In this document: one piece after another, positions 7,731 through 17,743 of the stretch
Layout: each line of letters starts with the position of its first letter
Position numbering within the stretch: position 1 is the stretch's first letter
NCBI RefSeq assembly: GCF_021325795.1
Contig: NZ_JAHPZX010000003.1
Coordinates: forward strand, 434,001-498,000
Length of the DNA stretch: 64,000 bases
Direction: 5' to 3'
From: Bordetella sp. LUAb4
GTDB taxonomy: Bacteria > Pseudomonadota > Gammaproteobacteria > Burkholderiales > Burkholderiaceae_B
Notes under the pieces: model-generated
The model's input: the letters and a program-made list of their open reading frames with translations, nothing else
Databases searched by the model: none
What the model was told of the DNA's origin: nothing
Translations under genes and position numbers: made by a program

Positions 7731-8594
7731 ATGCGGCTCATGAATACGATATCTCCGTCGCAGCGCGCAGCAGCCAAGACATCCAGTGAGGCGCTAGCCG
7801 GTTCGGCCGCACCAGCCGCTACGGCCGCTACAGCTGCGCCGGCTGGCGGTCGGCCGCGTTCGCGTGCGGGCCGACCGCCTTCCATGCCGGCGCCACGGGA
7901 CAGCATCCTGGCCGAGGCGGCCCGTTTGTTCGCGGACAGCGGCTATGAGAACAGCGCCATGGCCGACGTGGCGGCCCGCTTGGGGATGTCGAAGGCGGCC
8001 ATCTATCACTACTTCCGCACCAAGCAGGACATCTACGACGCCATCATCATCGAGACGCTGAGCGCGCTGGGGCAGGCCGTGGCGGATGCCGTGGCAGCCG
8101 CGGAGGGGCCGGCCGCACGCCTGCGTGCTTTCATGCTGGCCCACGCCCGCTACCTCGAAGCCCATCACGACAAATTCGTTGCGATGCTGATCGGCTATTC
8201 CGGCATGAGCCCCGCCTATCGAGACGACGCGGCTCGCCTGCGCGACGGCTATGAACAACTGCTGCGGAGCTTGATCGCCGAGGGCGTCGAACAGGGCGTC
8301 TTCCGTGACCTGGACCAGGCAGCGACCGGGCGCGCCATCTTGTCCATGCTGAATTGGATGGCACGCTGGTACAAGCCAGGACAAGGCCAGACCGCTGAAG
8401 CCGTGGCGGACGGCTACTACGATTTGCTGCTCGGCGGGCTGCGCCAGCCAGCGGCGCAGGCCGGAACATCCGCGCCCGCCAACGTTTCGACAGTGCCCGC
8501 CGGCACATCGGCAGCGTCCGCCGGCACATCGGCAGCGTCCGCCGGTGCATCGGCAGCGTCCTCCGCTGCATCGGCATCACCCACGCATCCGTGA
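7731..8594 (+). CDS. TetR-family transcriptional regulator
   Basis: 287 residues. The helix-turn-helix is at about 57-105 (ILAEAARLFADSGYENSAM, DVAARLGMSKAAIYHYFRT), followed by a TetR_C-like ligand/dimer domain to about 235. The 50-residue Ala/Ser/Arg-rich N-terminal extension and the Ala/Ser/Thr tail are low-complexity, and the tail is coded by a 21-bp repeat. Starts at 7731, 7740 or even 7884 are possible, since none has a clear ribosome-binding site and the operator ends 2 bp before 7731. It probably controls itself and the acyl-CoA genes that follow. Confidence 0.9.
   Translation: MRLMNTISPSQRAAAKTSSEALAGSAAPAATAATAAPAGGRPRSRAGRPPSMPAPRDSILAEAARLFADSGYENSAMADVAARLGMSKAAIYHYFRTKQDIYDAIIIETLSALGQAVADAVAAAEGPAARLRAFMLAHARYLEAHHDKFVAMLIGYSGMSPAYRDDAARLRDGYEQLLRSLIAEGVEQGVFRDLDQAATGRAILSMLNWMARWYKPGQGQTAEAVADGYYDLLLGGLRQPAAQAGTSAPANVSTVPAGTSAASAGTSAASAGASAASSAASASPTHP
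8499..8561 (+). repeat. 21-bp in-frame repeat, three copies, in the TetR tail
   Basis: Copies at 8499-8519, 8520-8540 and 8541-8561; the first two are identical and the third has one or two changes. Each codes for AGTSAAS or AGASAAS. The surrounding codons read as degenerate earlier copies. It extends a disordered C-terminus and is not part of the TetR fold. Confidence 0.85.
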
Positions 8595-8676
8595 CTTGAA
8601 CGCCTGGGCCTACAGCTGAAAAGCCGCCCAGCCCCCGACATACCTACACGCATCGAAAACCCCAGGAGACCTCACC

Positions 8677-9828
8677 ATGGCCCTCGACCAAGAAACCCTG
8701 AACCTCTTGCTGGACGCAGTGCGCCGCTTCGTCGACGAACGGCTGATCCCCGCCGAGCAGGAAGTCGCCGAGACCGGCGAGATCCCCGCCGCCATCGTGC
8801 AGGAAATGCGTGAACTGGGGCTGTTCGGCCTGTCCATCGCCCCTAAATACGGCGGCCTGGGCCTGAATATGGAAGAGGAAGTCCTGGTCGCCATGGCGCT
8901 GGGCCATACCTCGCCCGCCTTCCGGTCCCTGGCCGGCACCAATATCGGCATCGGCTCGCAATCCATCGTCATGGCCGGCAGTGACGAACAGCGCAACCAC
9001 TATCTGCCCAAGCTGGCCAGCGGCGAGATCATCGGTTCTTTCGCCTTGACCGAACCCGAGGCCGGTTCCGACGCCATGTCCCTGCGCACCTCAGCGAAGC
9101 GCGACGGCGATCACTACATCCTCAACGGCACCAAGCGTTTCATCACAAATGCCCCCATCGCTGGCCTGTTTTCCGTGATGGCGCGCACCAGCCCGGAGCG
9201 CAAGTCCGACGCCATTTCCTGCTTCCTGGTGGAAGCCGGCACGCCGGGCCTGACGCTGGGCAAGCCCGACAAGAAAATGGGACAGGCCGGTGCGTTGACC
9301 TGCGACGTGATCTTAGACAACTGCCGCGTGCCCGCCACGGCGCTGTTGGGCGGCCAGGAAGGCACCGGTTTCCGCACCGCCATGCGCGTGCTGGACAAAG
9401 GCCGTCTGCACATCTCGGCCCTCAGTGTCGGCACGGCCCAGCGCCTGATCGCCGACGCGGTGCGCTACGCGGCCGAGCGCAAGCAGTTCGGCAAGCCCAT
9501 TGCCGAATTCCAGCTCATCCAGGCCATGATCGCGGACAGCCAGGCGGAAGCCTATGCAGCCCGCTGCATGGTCATGGACGCGGCGCGCAAGCGCGACCGG
9601 GGCGAGAACACCACGCTGGAGGCGTCCTGCTGCAAGCTGTACGCCACCGAAATGGTCGGCCGGGTGGCGGACCGCGCGGTGCAGATCCATGGTGGCGCAG
9701 GCTATGTGTCGGAATACGCTGTCGAACGGTTCTATCGCGACGTGCGCCTGTTCCGCCTCTACGAAGGCACCACCCAGATCCAGCAGTTGGTGATCGCGCG
9801 CGAAACCATGAAGGCACACGGCTATTGA
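8677..9828 (+). CDS. Acyl-CoA dehydrogenase
   Basis: 383 residues, the standard ACAD length. N-terminal helical domain, then FALTEPEAGSDA (FAD/substrate, about 122-133). The C-terminal helical domain has YAAERKQFGKPIAEFQ, QIHGGAGYVSEY and LYEGTTQIQ, where Glu363 is in the position of the catalytic base of short/medium-chain enzymes. It introduces the alpha,beta double bond and passes electrons to ETF. An AGGAGA ribosome-binding site lies about 10 bp upstream. It is the first structural gene after the TetR regulator; substrate chain length is not readable. Confidence 0.93.
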   Translation: MALDQETLNLLLDAVRRFVDERLIPAEQEVAETGEIPAAIVQEMRELGLFGLSIAPKYGGLGLNMEEEVLVAMALGHTSPAFRSLAGTNIGIGSQSIVMAGSDEQRNHYLPKLASGEIIGSFALTEPEAGSDAMSLRTSAKRDGDHYILNGTKRFITNAPIAGLFSVMARTSPERKSDAISCFLVEAGTPGLTLGKPDKKMGQAGALTCDVILDNCRVPATALLGGQEGTGFRTAMRVLDKGRLHISALSVGTAQRLIADAVRYAAERKQFGKPIAEFQLIQAMIADSQAEAYAARCMVMDAARKRDRGENTTLEASCCKLYATEMVGRVADRAVQIHGGAGYVSEYAVERFYRDVRLFRLYEGTTQIQQLVIARETMKAHGY

Positions 9829-9999
9829 CCACCGCTAGCGACCAAGCGCACGGCGTTGAGCGGCGTCAGTCCATGACGCCAGGGCAGCAGGGTCGGATGC
9901 GATGATCGCGCATCCCCTTCTGATCAATCGCCGGCGGCCGCGCCCCCCGCGTTTGTGGGGCAAAATAGCCCACTCCCTCAACCGCTCACTCTCGGTTTT

Positions 10000-11226
10000 A
10001 TGTCCACTCGTCCTGCTCCCCTGACCGGTATTCGCGTTCTCGACCTGACCCGCGTGCTCGCGGGCCCCTGGTGCACTCAAAACCTGGCTGACCTTGGCGC
10101 GGAGGTCGTCAAGATCGAACGTCCCGGAGCGGGCGACGACACGCGTGCCTGGGGACCTCCTTATCTGAAGGACCAGGACGGCAATGACACGACCGAGGCG
10201 GCCTATTACCTGTCCGCCAACCGCAACAAGAAATCCGTTGCGCTGGACATCGCCACGCCCCGCGGTGCGGAACTGGTGCGCGAACTGGCGCGCCAGAGCG
10301 ACATCCTGGTGGAAAATTTCAAGGTGGGCGGCTTGCGTAAGTACGGCCTGGACTATGAGAGCTTGAGCAAGGAAAATCCCGGCCTCATCTACTGCTCCAT
10401 CACGGGTTTCGGCCAGACGGGACCGTATGCCTCGCGTCCCGGCTATGACTTCATGATCCAGGGCATGGGTGGCTTGATGAGCATCACCGGCGAACGCGAC
10501 GACGCGCCCGGCGGCGGCCCGCAGAAGGCCGGCGTGGCGGTGGCGGACCTGATGACCGGCATGTATTCGACGGTCGGCATCCTGGCGGCGTTGCACGAAC
10601 GTGGCCGCAGCGGCCTGGGCCAGCATATCGACATGGCCTTGCTGGATTGCCAGGTCGCCATGATGGCCAACCAGAATCTCAACTACATGACCTCCGGCAA
10701 GGCGCCGCGGCGTGCCGGCAACGCGCACCAGAACCTGGTGCCTTACCAGGTCTTCGCCGTCAGCGACGGCCACATGATCGTGGCGGTGGGTAACGACAGC
10801 CAGTTCCGCGCCTATTGCCGCGTCATCGGCATGCCCGAGCTGTCCGAGGATGCACGCTTCAATACCAATCCCAAGCGCGTGCTGAATCGCGAGGAATTGG
10901 TGCCGCTGCTGGTCGAGCGCATGGCGCAAGGTGAACGCGACCATTGGCTGGCCGAGCTGGAACGCGCGGGCGTGCCCGCCGGCCCCATCAATACCCTGGA
11001 CCAGGTGTACGAGGACCCGCAGGTGGTGTTCCGCCAGATGAAGCGGGAATTGCCCCATCCGGTGGCCGGCACGGTGCCGATCGCGGGCAGCCCGCTGCGT
11101 CTGTCGGGCAGTCCGGTGGAATACCGGCACGCGCCTCCCATGTTGGGCGAGCACACCGCGCAAGTACTGCGCGACCGTCTGGGTTTGTCCGACGCCGATA
11201 TCGAAGCGCTGACGTCGGGTCATTGA
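10000..11226 (+). CDS. Class III (CaiB/BaiF) CoA-transferase
   Basis: 408 residues from ATG at 10000 (MSTRPAPLTGIRVLDLTRVL). Family signatures are LAGPWCTQNLADLGAEVVKIERP, NRNKKSVALDI and the catalytic aspartate region QHIDMALLDCQVAM. These enzymes move CoA between carboxylic acids, so this one could activate the acid that the neighbouring dehydrogenases degrade. An upstream in-frame start at 9955 would add 15 residues that do not resemble the family, so it was rejected. Confidence 0.92.
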   Translation: MSTRPAPLTGIRVLDLTRVLAGPWCTQNLADLGAEVVKIERPGAGDDTRAWGPPYLKDQDGNDTTEAAYYLSANRNKKSVALDIATPRGAELVRELARQSDILVENFKVGGLRKYGLDYESLSKENPGLIYCSITGFGQTGPYASRPGYDFMIQGMGGLMSITGERDDAPGGGPQKAGVAVADLMTGMYSTVGILAALHERGRSGLGQHIDMALLDCQVAMMANQNLNYMTSGKAPRRAGNAHQNLVPYQVFAVSDGHMIVAVGNDSQFRAYCRVIGMPELSEDARFNTNPKRVLNREELVPLLVERMAQGERDHWLAELERAGVPAGPINTLDQVYEDPQVVFRQMKRELPHPVAGTVPIAGSPLRLSGSPVEYRHAPPMLGEHTAQVLRDRLGLSDADIEALTSGH

Positions 11227-11295
11227 ACCGTCGTGGCGGCGGCGCACCATCGTGGGCGCCGGTCCGGATTCCGTAGCAAAGCAGGAGACAGAAGA

Positions 11296-12840
11296 ATGAA
11301 GCCGATCGAAACCGTGGGCATCGTGGGCGCTGGAGCGATGGGGCGTGGCATCGCGCAGATCGCCGCGCAGGCGGGCCTGCGTGTCAAGCTGTTCGATACC
11401 AGCGCCGACGCCGTGCAGGCAGCGCGCGTCAGCTTGCAGCAGACGTGGGACAAGCTGGTGCAGAAGGGCAAGCTGGATGCCGCCGCGGCCGACGCCGCCT
11501 TGCAGCAGGTGTTCGCCTGCGCCGCGCTGAAGGATCTGGCGGATTGCCAACTGGTCGTCGAGGCCATCGTCGAGCGCCTGGACGTCAAGCGCGAAGTCTT
11601 CGGCAAGCTGGAAGCGGTGGTGGCCGACGATTGCATCCTCGCGTCCAATACCTCGTCCCTGTCGATTACCGCGATTGCCGCGGGCTGCCGCCTGCCGGGC
11701 CGGGTGGCTGGTTTCCATTTCTTCAACCCGGTGCCCTTGATGAAGGTGGTCGAGGTCATCGACGGCCTGCGCGGCGATCGTGAGGCCGGCGACGCCTTGA
11801 TGGCGCTGGCGCGCCGCATGGGCCATACGCCGGTGCGGGCGCGCGACATGCCGGGTTTCATCGTCAATCATGCGGGCCGCGGTTTGAACACCGAAGGCTT
11901 GCGCATCGCACAGGAGTCGGTGGCGACTTTCGACCAGGTCGATGCCATCATGCGTGAACAGGCTGGTTTTCGCATGGGCCCCTTCGAGCTGCTGGACCTG
12001 ACCGCGCTGGATGTGTCGCATCCCGTGATGGAATCGATCTACCGGCAATTCTTCGACGAGGCGCGCTTCCGGCCGTCGCCCTTGACCACCGTGCGTCTGG
12101 CGGGCGGTCTGCTTGGCCGCAAGGCGGGCGAAGGCTTCTATCGCTATGTCGACGGCCAGAAGCAGCTGCCCTCGGAGACGCCCGCGCCGGCCTTGCCGAG
12201 CGGACTGAAAGTGTGGGTGAGCCACGTGCATCCGCAAGGGCATGACTGCGCGCAGGACTTGCTGAAGCAGTTGCGATCGGGCGCCTTGCAGCTGGGCATC
12301 GAACTATCCACGGCCAGCGAGGCGCCCGACGATGCCTTGATCGTCGTCACGCCTTATGGCGAGGATGTTTCCACGGCGGTCTATACGCAGGGATTGGATC
12401 CGGCGCGCACGGTGGGCATCGACACGCTCAATGGCCTGAAGGCCGGCCAGCGCCGCACCTTGATGGTGTCGCCCGCCACCGAACCGCGTTGGCGCGATGC
12501 GGCGCATGCGCTGTTCGCGGCGGATGGCGCGGCCGTCAGTGTGGTGCAGGATTCGCCGGGCTTCGTGGCGCAGCGCATCGTTGCCTGCATCGTCAACATC
12601 GCCGCGGATATCGCGCAGCAGCGCATTGCCACGCCGGAGGATATCGACCAGGCGGTGCGCCTGGGCCTTGGTTATCCCATGGGTCCCTTGGCGCTGGGCG
12701 ATGCGCTGGGCGCGGCGCGCATCCTGGAGATCTTGCGCAATATGCAGCGCGTCACCGGCGACCCGCGTTATCGCCCCAGCCTGTGGCTGCAGCGGCGGGT
12801 GCAACTGGGGATGTCCTTGCAGGCGGATAGCCTGGCTTGA
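11296..12840 (+). CDS. 3-hydroxyacyl-CoA dehydrogenase
   Basis: 514 residues. NAD-binding Rossmann domain VGIVGAGAMGRGIAQIAAQ at the N-terminus, the catalytic region FHFFNPVPLMKVVEVI, then a 3HCDH C-terminal domain (about 185-280). A second copy near 405-500 (GFVAQRIVACIVN, GLGYPMGPLALGD) gives the long PaaH/HbdA-like form. It oxidises 3-hydroxyacyl-CoA to 3-ketoacyl-CoA. The ATG at 11296 has CAGGAGA 9 nt upstream. With the two genes before it, it forms a beta-oxidation-like operon; an enoyl-CoA hydratase and a thiolase are not in this window. Confidence 0.92.
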   Translation: MKPIETVGIVGAGAMGRGIAQIAAQAGLRVKLFDTSADAVQAARVSLQQTWDKLVQKGKLDAAAADAALQQVFACAALKDLADCQLVVEAIVERLDVKREVFGKLEAVVADDCILASNTSSLSITAIAAGCRLPGRVAGFHFFNPVPLMKVVEVIDGLRGDREAGDALMALARRMGHTPVRARDMPGFIVNHAGRGLNTEGLRIAQESVATFDQVDAIMREQAGFRMGPFELLDLTALDVSHPVMESIYRQFFDEARFRPSPLTTVRLAGGLLGRKAGEGFYRYVDGQKQLPSETPAPALPSGLKVWVSHVHPQGHDCAQDLLKQLRSGALQLGIELSTASEAPDDALIVVTPYGEDVSTAVYTQGLDPARTVGIDTLNGLKAGQRRTLMVSPATEPRWRDAAHALFAADGAAVSVVQDSPGFVAQRIVACIVNIAADIAQQRIATPEDIDQAVRLGLGYPMGPLALGDALGAARILEILRNMQRVTGDPRYRPSLWLQRRVQLGMSLQADSLA

Positions 12841-12864
12841 TGCCAGACGGCTCTGGCGGCCGCG

Positions 12865-14013
12865 TCAAAGCACCACGAGATTGTCCCGGTGCACCAGTTC
12901 CGGGTCGGTCATGCTGCCCAGGATGGCCGCAATCTGTGCGGACGGTTGGCGCATGATGCGGCGCGCTTCGGCCGAGGAATAGTTGACCAGCCCACGCGCG
13001 CATTCGCGTCCGTCCTGGCCGATGCAGGCGATCACGTCGCCCCGTTCGAAATCCCCTTGCACTTCGACGACGCCGATCGGCAGCAGGCTTTTGCCTTCAT
13101 TCATCAGCGCGTGCACGGCGCCGTCATCCAGCACCACGTGACCGCGCAGGCGCAGATGGTCCGCCATCCATTGCTTGCGGGCCGACCACACCGGCAACAC
13201 CGCGCGCAGTTCGCTGCCTATGCATTCGCCCTGGGACAGGCGCACCAGCACGTCACGCTCGCGCCCGGAAGCGATGACCGTGTGCGCACCGCTGTGGGCC
13301 GCGCGCTTGGCCGCCAGGATCTTGGTCAGCATCCCGCCGGTGCCGATGCCGCTGCCGGCGCCGCCGGCCATGGCTTCCAGTTCCAGGTCGCCGGCCTGGG
13401 CATGCGCCACGAAGCGTGCATCGGGATTCTTGCGCGGATCGGATTCGTACAGGCCGCGCTGGTCCGTGAGGATGATCAGCGAATCGGCTTCGATCAGATT
13501 GGTGACCAGCGCGCCCAGCGTATCGTTATCGCCAAAGCGGATTTCGTCCGTGACGACCGTGTCGTTCTCGTTGACGATGGGCACCACGCCCAGCCGCAGC
13601 AGGGCAAAAAGCGTGGAACGGGCATTCAGATAGCGGCGGCGGTCCGCCAGGTCTTCGTGCGTCAGCAGCACCTGCGCCGTGCGCAAGCCATGCTCGGCGA
13701 ATGCGGCTTCATAGGCTTGCGCCAGGCCCATCTGTCCGACGGCGGCGGCGGCCTGCAGTTCATGCATGACCGACGGCCGCTTGCGCCAGCCCAGCCGCGC
13801 CATGCCTTCGGCGATGGCGCCGCTGGACACCAGCACGATCTGCTTGCCCTGCTGGCGCAACGAAGCGATCTGCGCGGCCCAGTGCGCCACCGCGGCGCGG
13901 TCCAGGCCGCGGCCTTCATTGGTGACGAGCGATGAGCCCACCTTGGCCACCAGCCGATTGGCGGCGGCGATGACGGAAACGGAATTTTGAACGGATTGAA
14001 AGGCAGCGGTCAT
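12865..14013 (-). CDS. proB: Glutamate 5-kinase (proline biosynthesis)
   Basis: 382 residues. Amino-acid kinase domain with [16 protein letters not shown] (about 24), [23 protein letters not shown] and [13 protein letters not shown]-terminal PUA domain (about 285-375) contains [16 protein letters not shown]. It phosphorylates glutamate in the first step of proline synthesis. The gene lies behind obg on the same strand, the usual rplU-rpmA-obg-proB order of Betaproteobacteria. Confidence 0.95.
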   Translation of the reverse strand: MTAAFQSVQNSVSVIAAANRLVAKVGSSLVTNEGRGLDRAAVAHWAAQIASLRQQGKQIVLVSSGAIAEGMARLGWRKRPSVMHELQAAAAVGQMGLAQAYEAAFAEHGLRTAQVLLTHEDLADRRRYLNARSTLFALLRLGVVPIVNENDTVVTDEIRFGDNDTLGALVTNLIEADSLIILTDQRGLYESDPRKNPDARFVAHAQAGDLELEAMAGGAGSGIGTGGMLTKILAAKRAAHSGAHTVIASGRERDVLVRLSQGECIGSELRAVLPVWSARKQWMADHLRLRGHVVLDDGAVHALMNEGKSLLPIGVVEVQGDFERGDVIACIGQDGRECARGLVNYSSAEARRIMRQPSAQIAAILGSMTDPELVHRDNLVVL

Positions 14014-14124
14014 GGCGCGGGCCGGGGCAATAGCGGATACGAAGCCCGGAGGTGGCGGCCTGGATTCGGCGGCATGAATGCGGCGCTAGCCTATGCCTGG
14101 TCCTGCGCTGCCTGGCGGGCGGAA

Positions 14125-14145
14125 GCCTGGGGGCTGGCCCCAGGC
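14125..14145. terminator. Hairpin between obg and proB
   Basis: GCCTGGGG (14125-14132) pairs with CCCCAGGC (14138-14145) around a 5-nt loop. It lies 24 bp beyond the obg stop on the minus strand. The T-run is poor, so it may attenuate rather than stop transcription into proB. Confidence 0.4.
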
Positions 14146-14168
14146 ACGGTGACGGACGGAATTATGGC

Positions 14169-15798
<1,630 letters not shown>

Positions 15799-15841
15799 TT
15801 TTTTAGCTCCTGCTAAATAAAGGGTTTACCGGATGCCTGCA

Positions 15842-16153
15842 TCACGCCGTGATGGCGTCGACGCGGATCTCGGTATAGTTTTGACGGTGGCCCTGATGCT
15901 TTTGATAATGCTTACGACGACGCATCTTGAAGATCGTGACCTTGTCGTGCCGGCCATGCGCAAGAACGGTGACCTTGACCAGAGCGCCCGCAACGAGGGG
16001 CGTGCCAACTTTCAGTTGGTCGCCTTCGCCGATGGACAGCACTTGATCCAGGTTGATTTCTTGCCCAATGTCAGCAGGTATCTGTTCTACCTTGAGTTTT
16101 TGGCCGGCGGCAACACGATACTGCTTGCCACCGGTTTTTATGACCGCGTACAT
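15842..16153 (-). CDS. rplU: 50S ribosomal protein bL21
   Basis: 103 residues. It starts [19 protein letters not shown] and ends with the basic stretch [20 protein letters not shown], the rRNA-binding signature of L21. It is the first gene of the rplU-rpmA operon, with a strong promoter at 16260-16288. Confidence 0.98.
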   Translation of the reverse strand: MYAVIKTGGKQYRVAAGQKLKVEQIPADIGQEINLDQVLSIGEGDQLKVGTPLVAGALVKVTVLAHGRHDKVTIFKMRRRKHYQKHQGHRQNYTEIRVDAITA

Positions 16154-16259
16154 GGGTTAATTCCTTGGATGAGGTTCTGTAAAGAACGAGAAAACTTTCG
16201 GCTGAACATTCAGTACCGGTGGACGCAATGCGCCCTACGCACGGACAGCCGAATCGAGG

Positions 16260-16288
16260 ATTCTAGCCCGTCGGCCAGGCAAAGTCAA
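16260..16288 (-). promoter_or_regulatory. Sigma-70 promoter of rplU
   Basis: On the minus strand TTGACT (16283-16288) and TAGAAT (16260-16265) are separated by exactly 17 bp. Both boxes are one mismatch from consensus. The position, about 107 bp upstream of the rplU start, suits a ribosomal-protein leader. Confidence 0.82.
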
Positions 16289-16401
16289 AAAAGCTGCGCT
16301 GGCTCAACGGGTTACGTGTCTCCGGCAGGCAACGGCGGTGCTGGTCCGGGGTGGATGTCGCGGGAAGATCTACCTCCCCCTTTCATCCCCGCTCAAGCCC
16401 G

Positions 16402-16407
16402 TATAAT
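16402..16407 (+). promoter_or_regulatory. Consensus -10 box upstream of ispB
   Basis: A perfect TATAAT about 80 bp upstream of the ispB start. The matching -35 region is weak (TTTCAT near 16381 at short spacing). The 335-bp gap between rplU and ispB (16154-16488) thus holds two divergent promoters and no gene. Confidence 0.6.
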
Positions 16408-16488
16408 CCCCGCATTCCCTGGGGCGGACACCCCGCCCGGGGCACAAGTTACACGGGCCATCGGCTCGCCCAGACTGCCGGAAACGTC

Positions 16489-17454
16489 TTGAATCTCCCC
16501 GATCTTATCGCTCCCATCGCCGATGACATGAAGTCGGTTGATGCCGTCATTCGCGACCGCCTGGACTCCGAAGTCGTGCTGATACGCACGATAGGCGACT
16601 ACATCATAGGTGCCGGCGGCAAGCGCATGCGGCCGGCCCTGCTGTTGATGATCGCCCGCGCCCTGGGTTACGAGGGCACGCATCATCACACCCTGGCCGC
16701 CGTGGTCGAATTCATCCACACCGCCACGCTGCTGCATGACGATGTGGTCGATGAGTCCGATCTGCGCCGTGGCCGCCAGACCGCCAATGCGGTGTTCGGC
16801 AATGCCGCCAGCGTGCTGGTGGGCGACTATCTGTATTCGCGCGCCTTCGAAATGATGGTGGATGTCGACTCGATGCGCGTCATGGCCATCCTGTCGCAGG
16901 CCACTACCGTCATCGCCGAAGGCGAAGTGCTGCAATTGCTCAACGTGCATGACCCGGACGTCTCGCAGGAGCGCTATCTGCAGGTCGTGCGCTACAAGAC
17001 CGCCAAGCTGTTCGAGGCCGCCGCCCAGGTTGGCGCCGTGCTGGCCGGCGCCACGCCGGAGCAGGAAGAGGCCGCCGCGGCGTATGGCCGCCACATCGGC
17101 ACCGCCTTCCAGCTGGTGGACGACGTACTGGACTACAGCGGCGATGCGCAGGCCTTGGGCAAGAACGTCGGCGACGACCTGCGTGAAGGCAAGCCCACGC
17201 TGCCGCTGATCCGCGTGATGGAAGTGGGCACGTCCGAGCAGCGTGAACTGATCCGCAAAGCCATTGAAACCGGCGATGCCGACTTCGCCGCCGTGGCCGC
17301 CGCCATCAACGGCACCGATGCGCTGGCGCATGCGCGGGAAGCCGCGCGTGCCGAAGCGGACAAGGCGCGAAATGCGTTGGCCGATTATCCCGTTTCCACT
17401 TATCGCAAAAGTCTGTTAGACTTCTGCGCTTTCGCGGTAAACAGAGATCGATAG
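16489..17454 (+). CDS. ispB: Polyprenyl (octaprenyl) diphosphate synthase
   Basis: 321 residues from a TTG start (LNLPDLIAPIADDMK). The start is chosen because the conserved family N-terminus begins here and earlier in-frame sequence runs through the promoter region. First aspartate-rich motif LLHDDVVDESDLRRG (about 84-98) and second QLVDDVLDYSGD (about 207-218). The enzyme makes the side chain of ubiquinone. Divergent position from rplU is the usual betaproteobacterial arrangement. Confidence 0.93.
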   Translation: MNLPDLIAPIADDMKSVDAVIRDRLDSEVVLIRTIGDYIIGAGGKRMRPALLLMIARALGYEGTHHHTLAAVVEFIHTATLLHDDVVDESDLRRGRQTANAVFGNAASVLVGDYLYSRAFEMMVDVDSMRVMAILSQATTVIAEGEVLQLLNVHDPDVSQERYLQVVRYKTAKLFEAAAQVGAVLAGATPEQEEAAAAYGRHIGTAFQLVDDVLDYSGDAQALGKNVGDDLREGKPTLPLIRVMEVGTSEQRELIRKAIETGDADFAAVAAAINGTDALAHAREAARAEADKARNALADYPVSTYRKSLLDFCAFAVNRDR

Positions 17455-17497
17455 CGATTTCGGTGCACCAGTTGTAGCGAAAACAAAGTAGCAAGCA

Positions 17498-17574
<77 letters not shown>

Positions 17575-17611
17575 TTGATTTGGTCAAATTCCCTTGTACC
17601 GGCAAGGACTC

Positions 17612-17644
17612 AAACGCACAGCAAATTGATTGCTGTGCGTTTTT
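17612..17644 (+). terminator. Rho-independent terminator after tRNA-Pro
   Basis: AAACGCACAGCA (17612-17623) pairs with TGCTGTGCGTTT (17631-17642) and is followed by further T residues. Position 38 bp after the tRNA end fits termination of its transcript. Confidence 0.88.
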
Positions 17645-17705
17645 GTTTGCGCGTCGCTTGCGCGTCGGCTGTGCGTGAATCCCGCGTTGCTTAGGCGTGG
17701 GTCAA

Positions 17706-17728
17706 GCGCCGGCCTCAGCGGCCGGCGC
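17706..17728 (-). terminator. Hairpin after the last giant repeat gene
   Basis: GCGCCGGCC (17706-17714) and GGCCGGCGC (17720-17728) form a 9-bp perfect stem with a 5-nt loop, 15 bp beyond the stop codon of the gene ending at 17744. It has no T-run, so intrinsic termination is uncertain, but it marks the end of the minus-strand unit. Confidence 0.5.
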
Positions 17729-17743
17729 ACCCGCCTTCCCTCG

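Noticed and set aside
9835-12243. 802-codon minus-strand open frame opposite the CoA-transferase and dehydrogenase genes
   Set aside because: It mirrors two well-conserved genes on the other strand. Long antisense frames are expected in DNA this rich in G and C.
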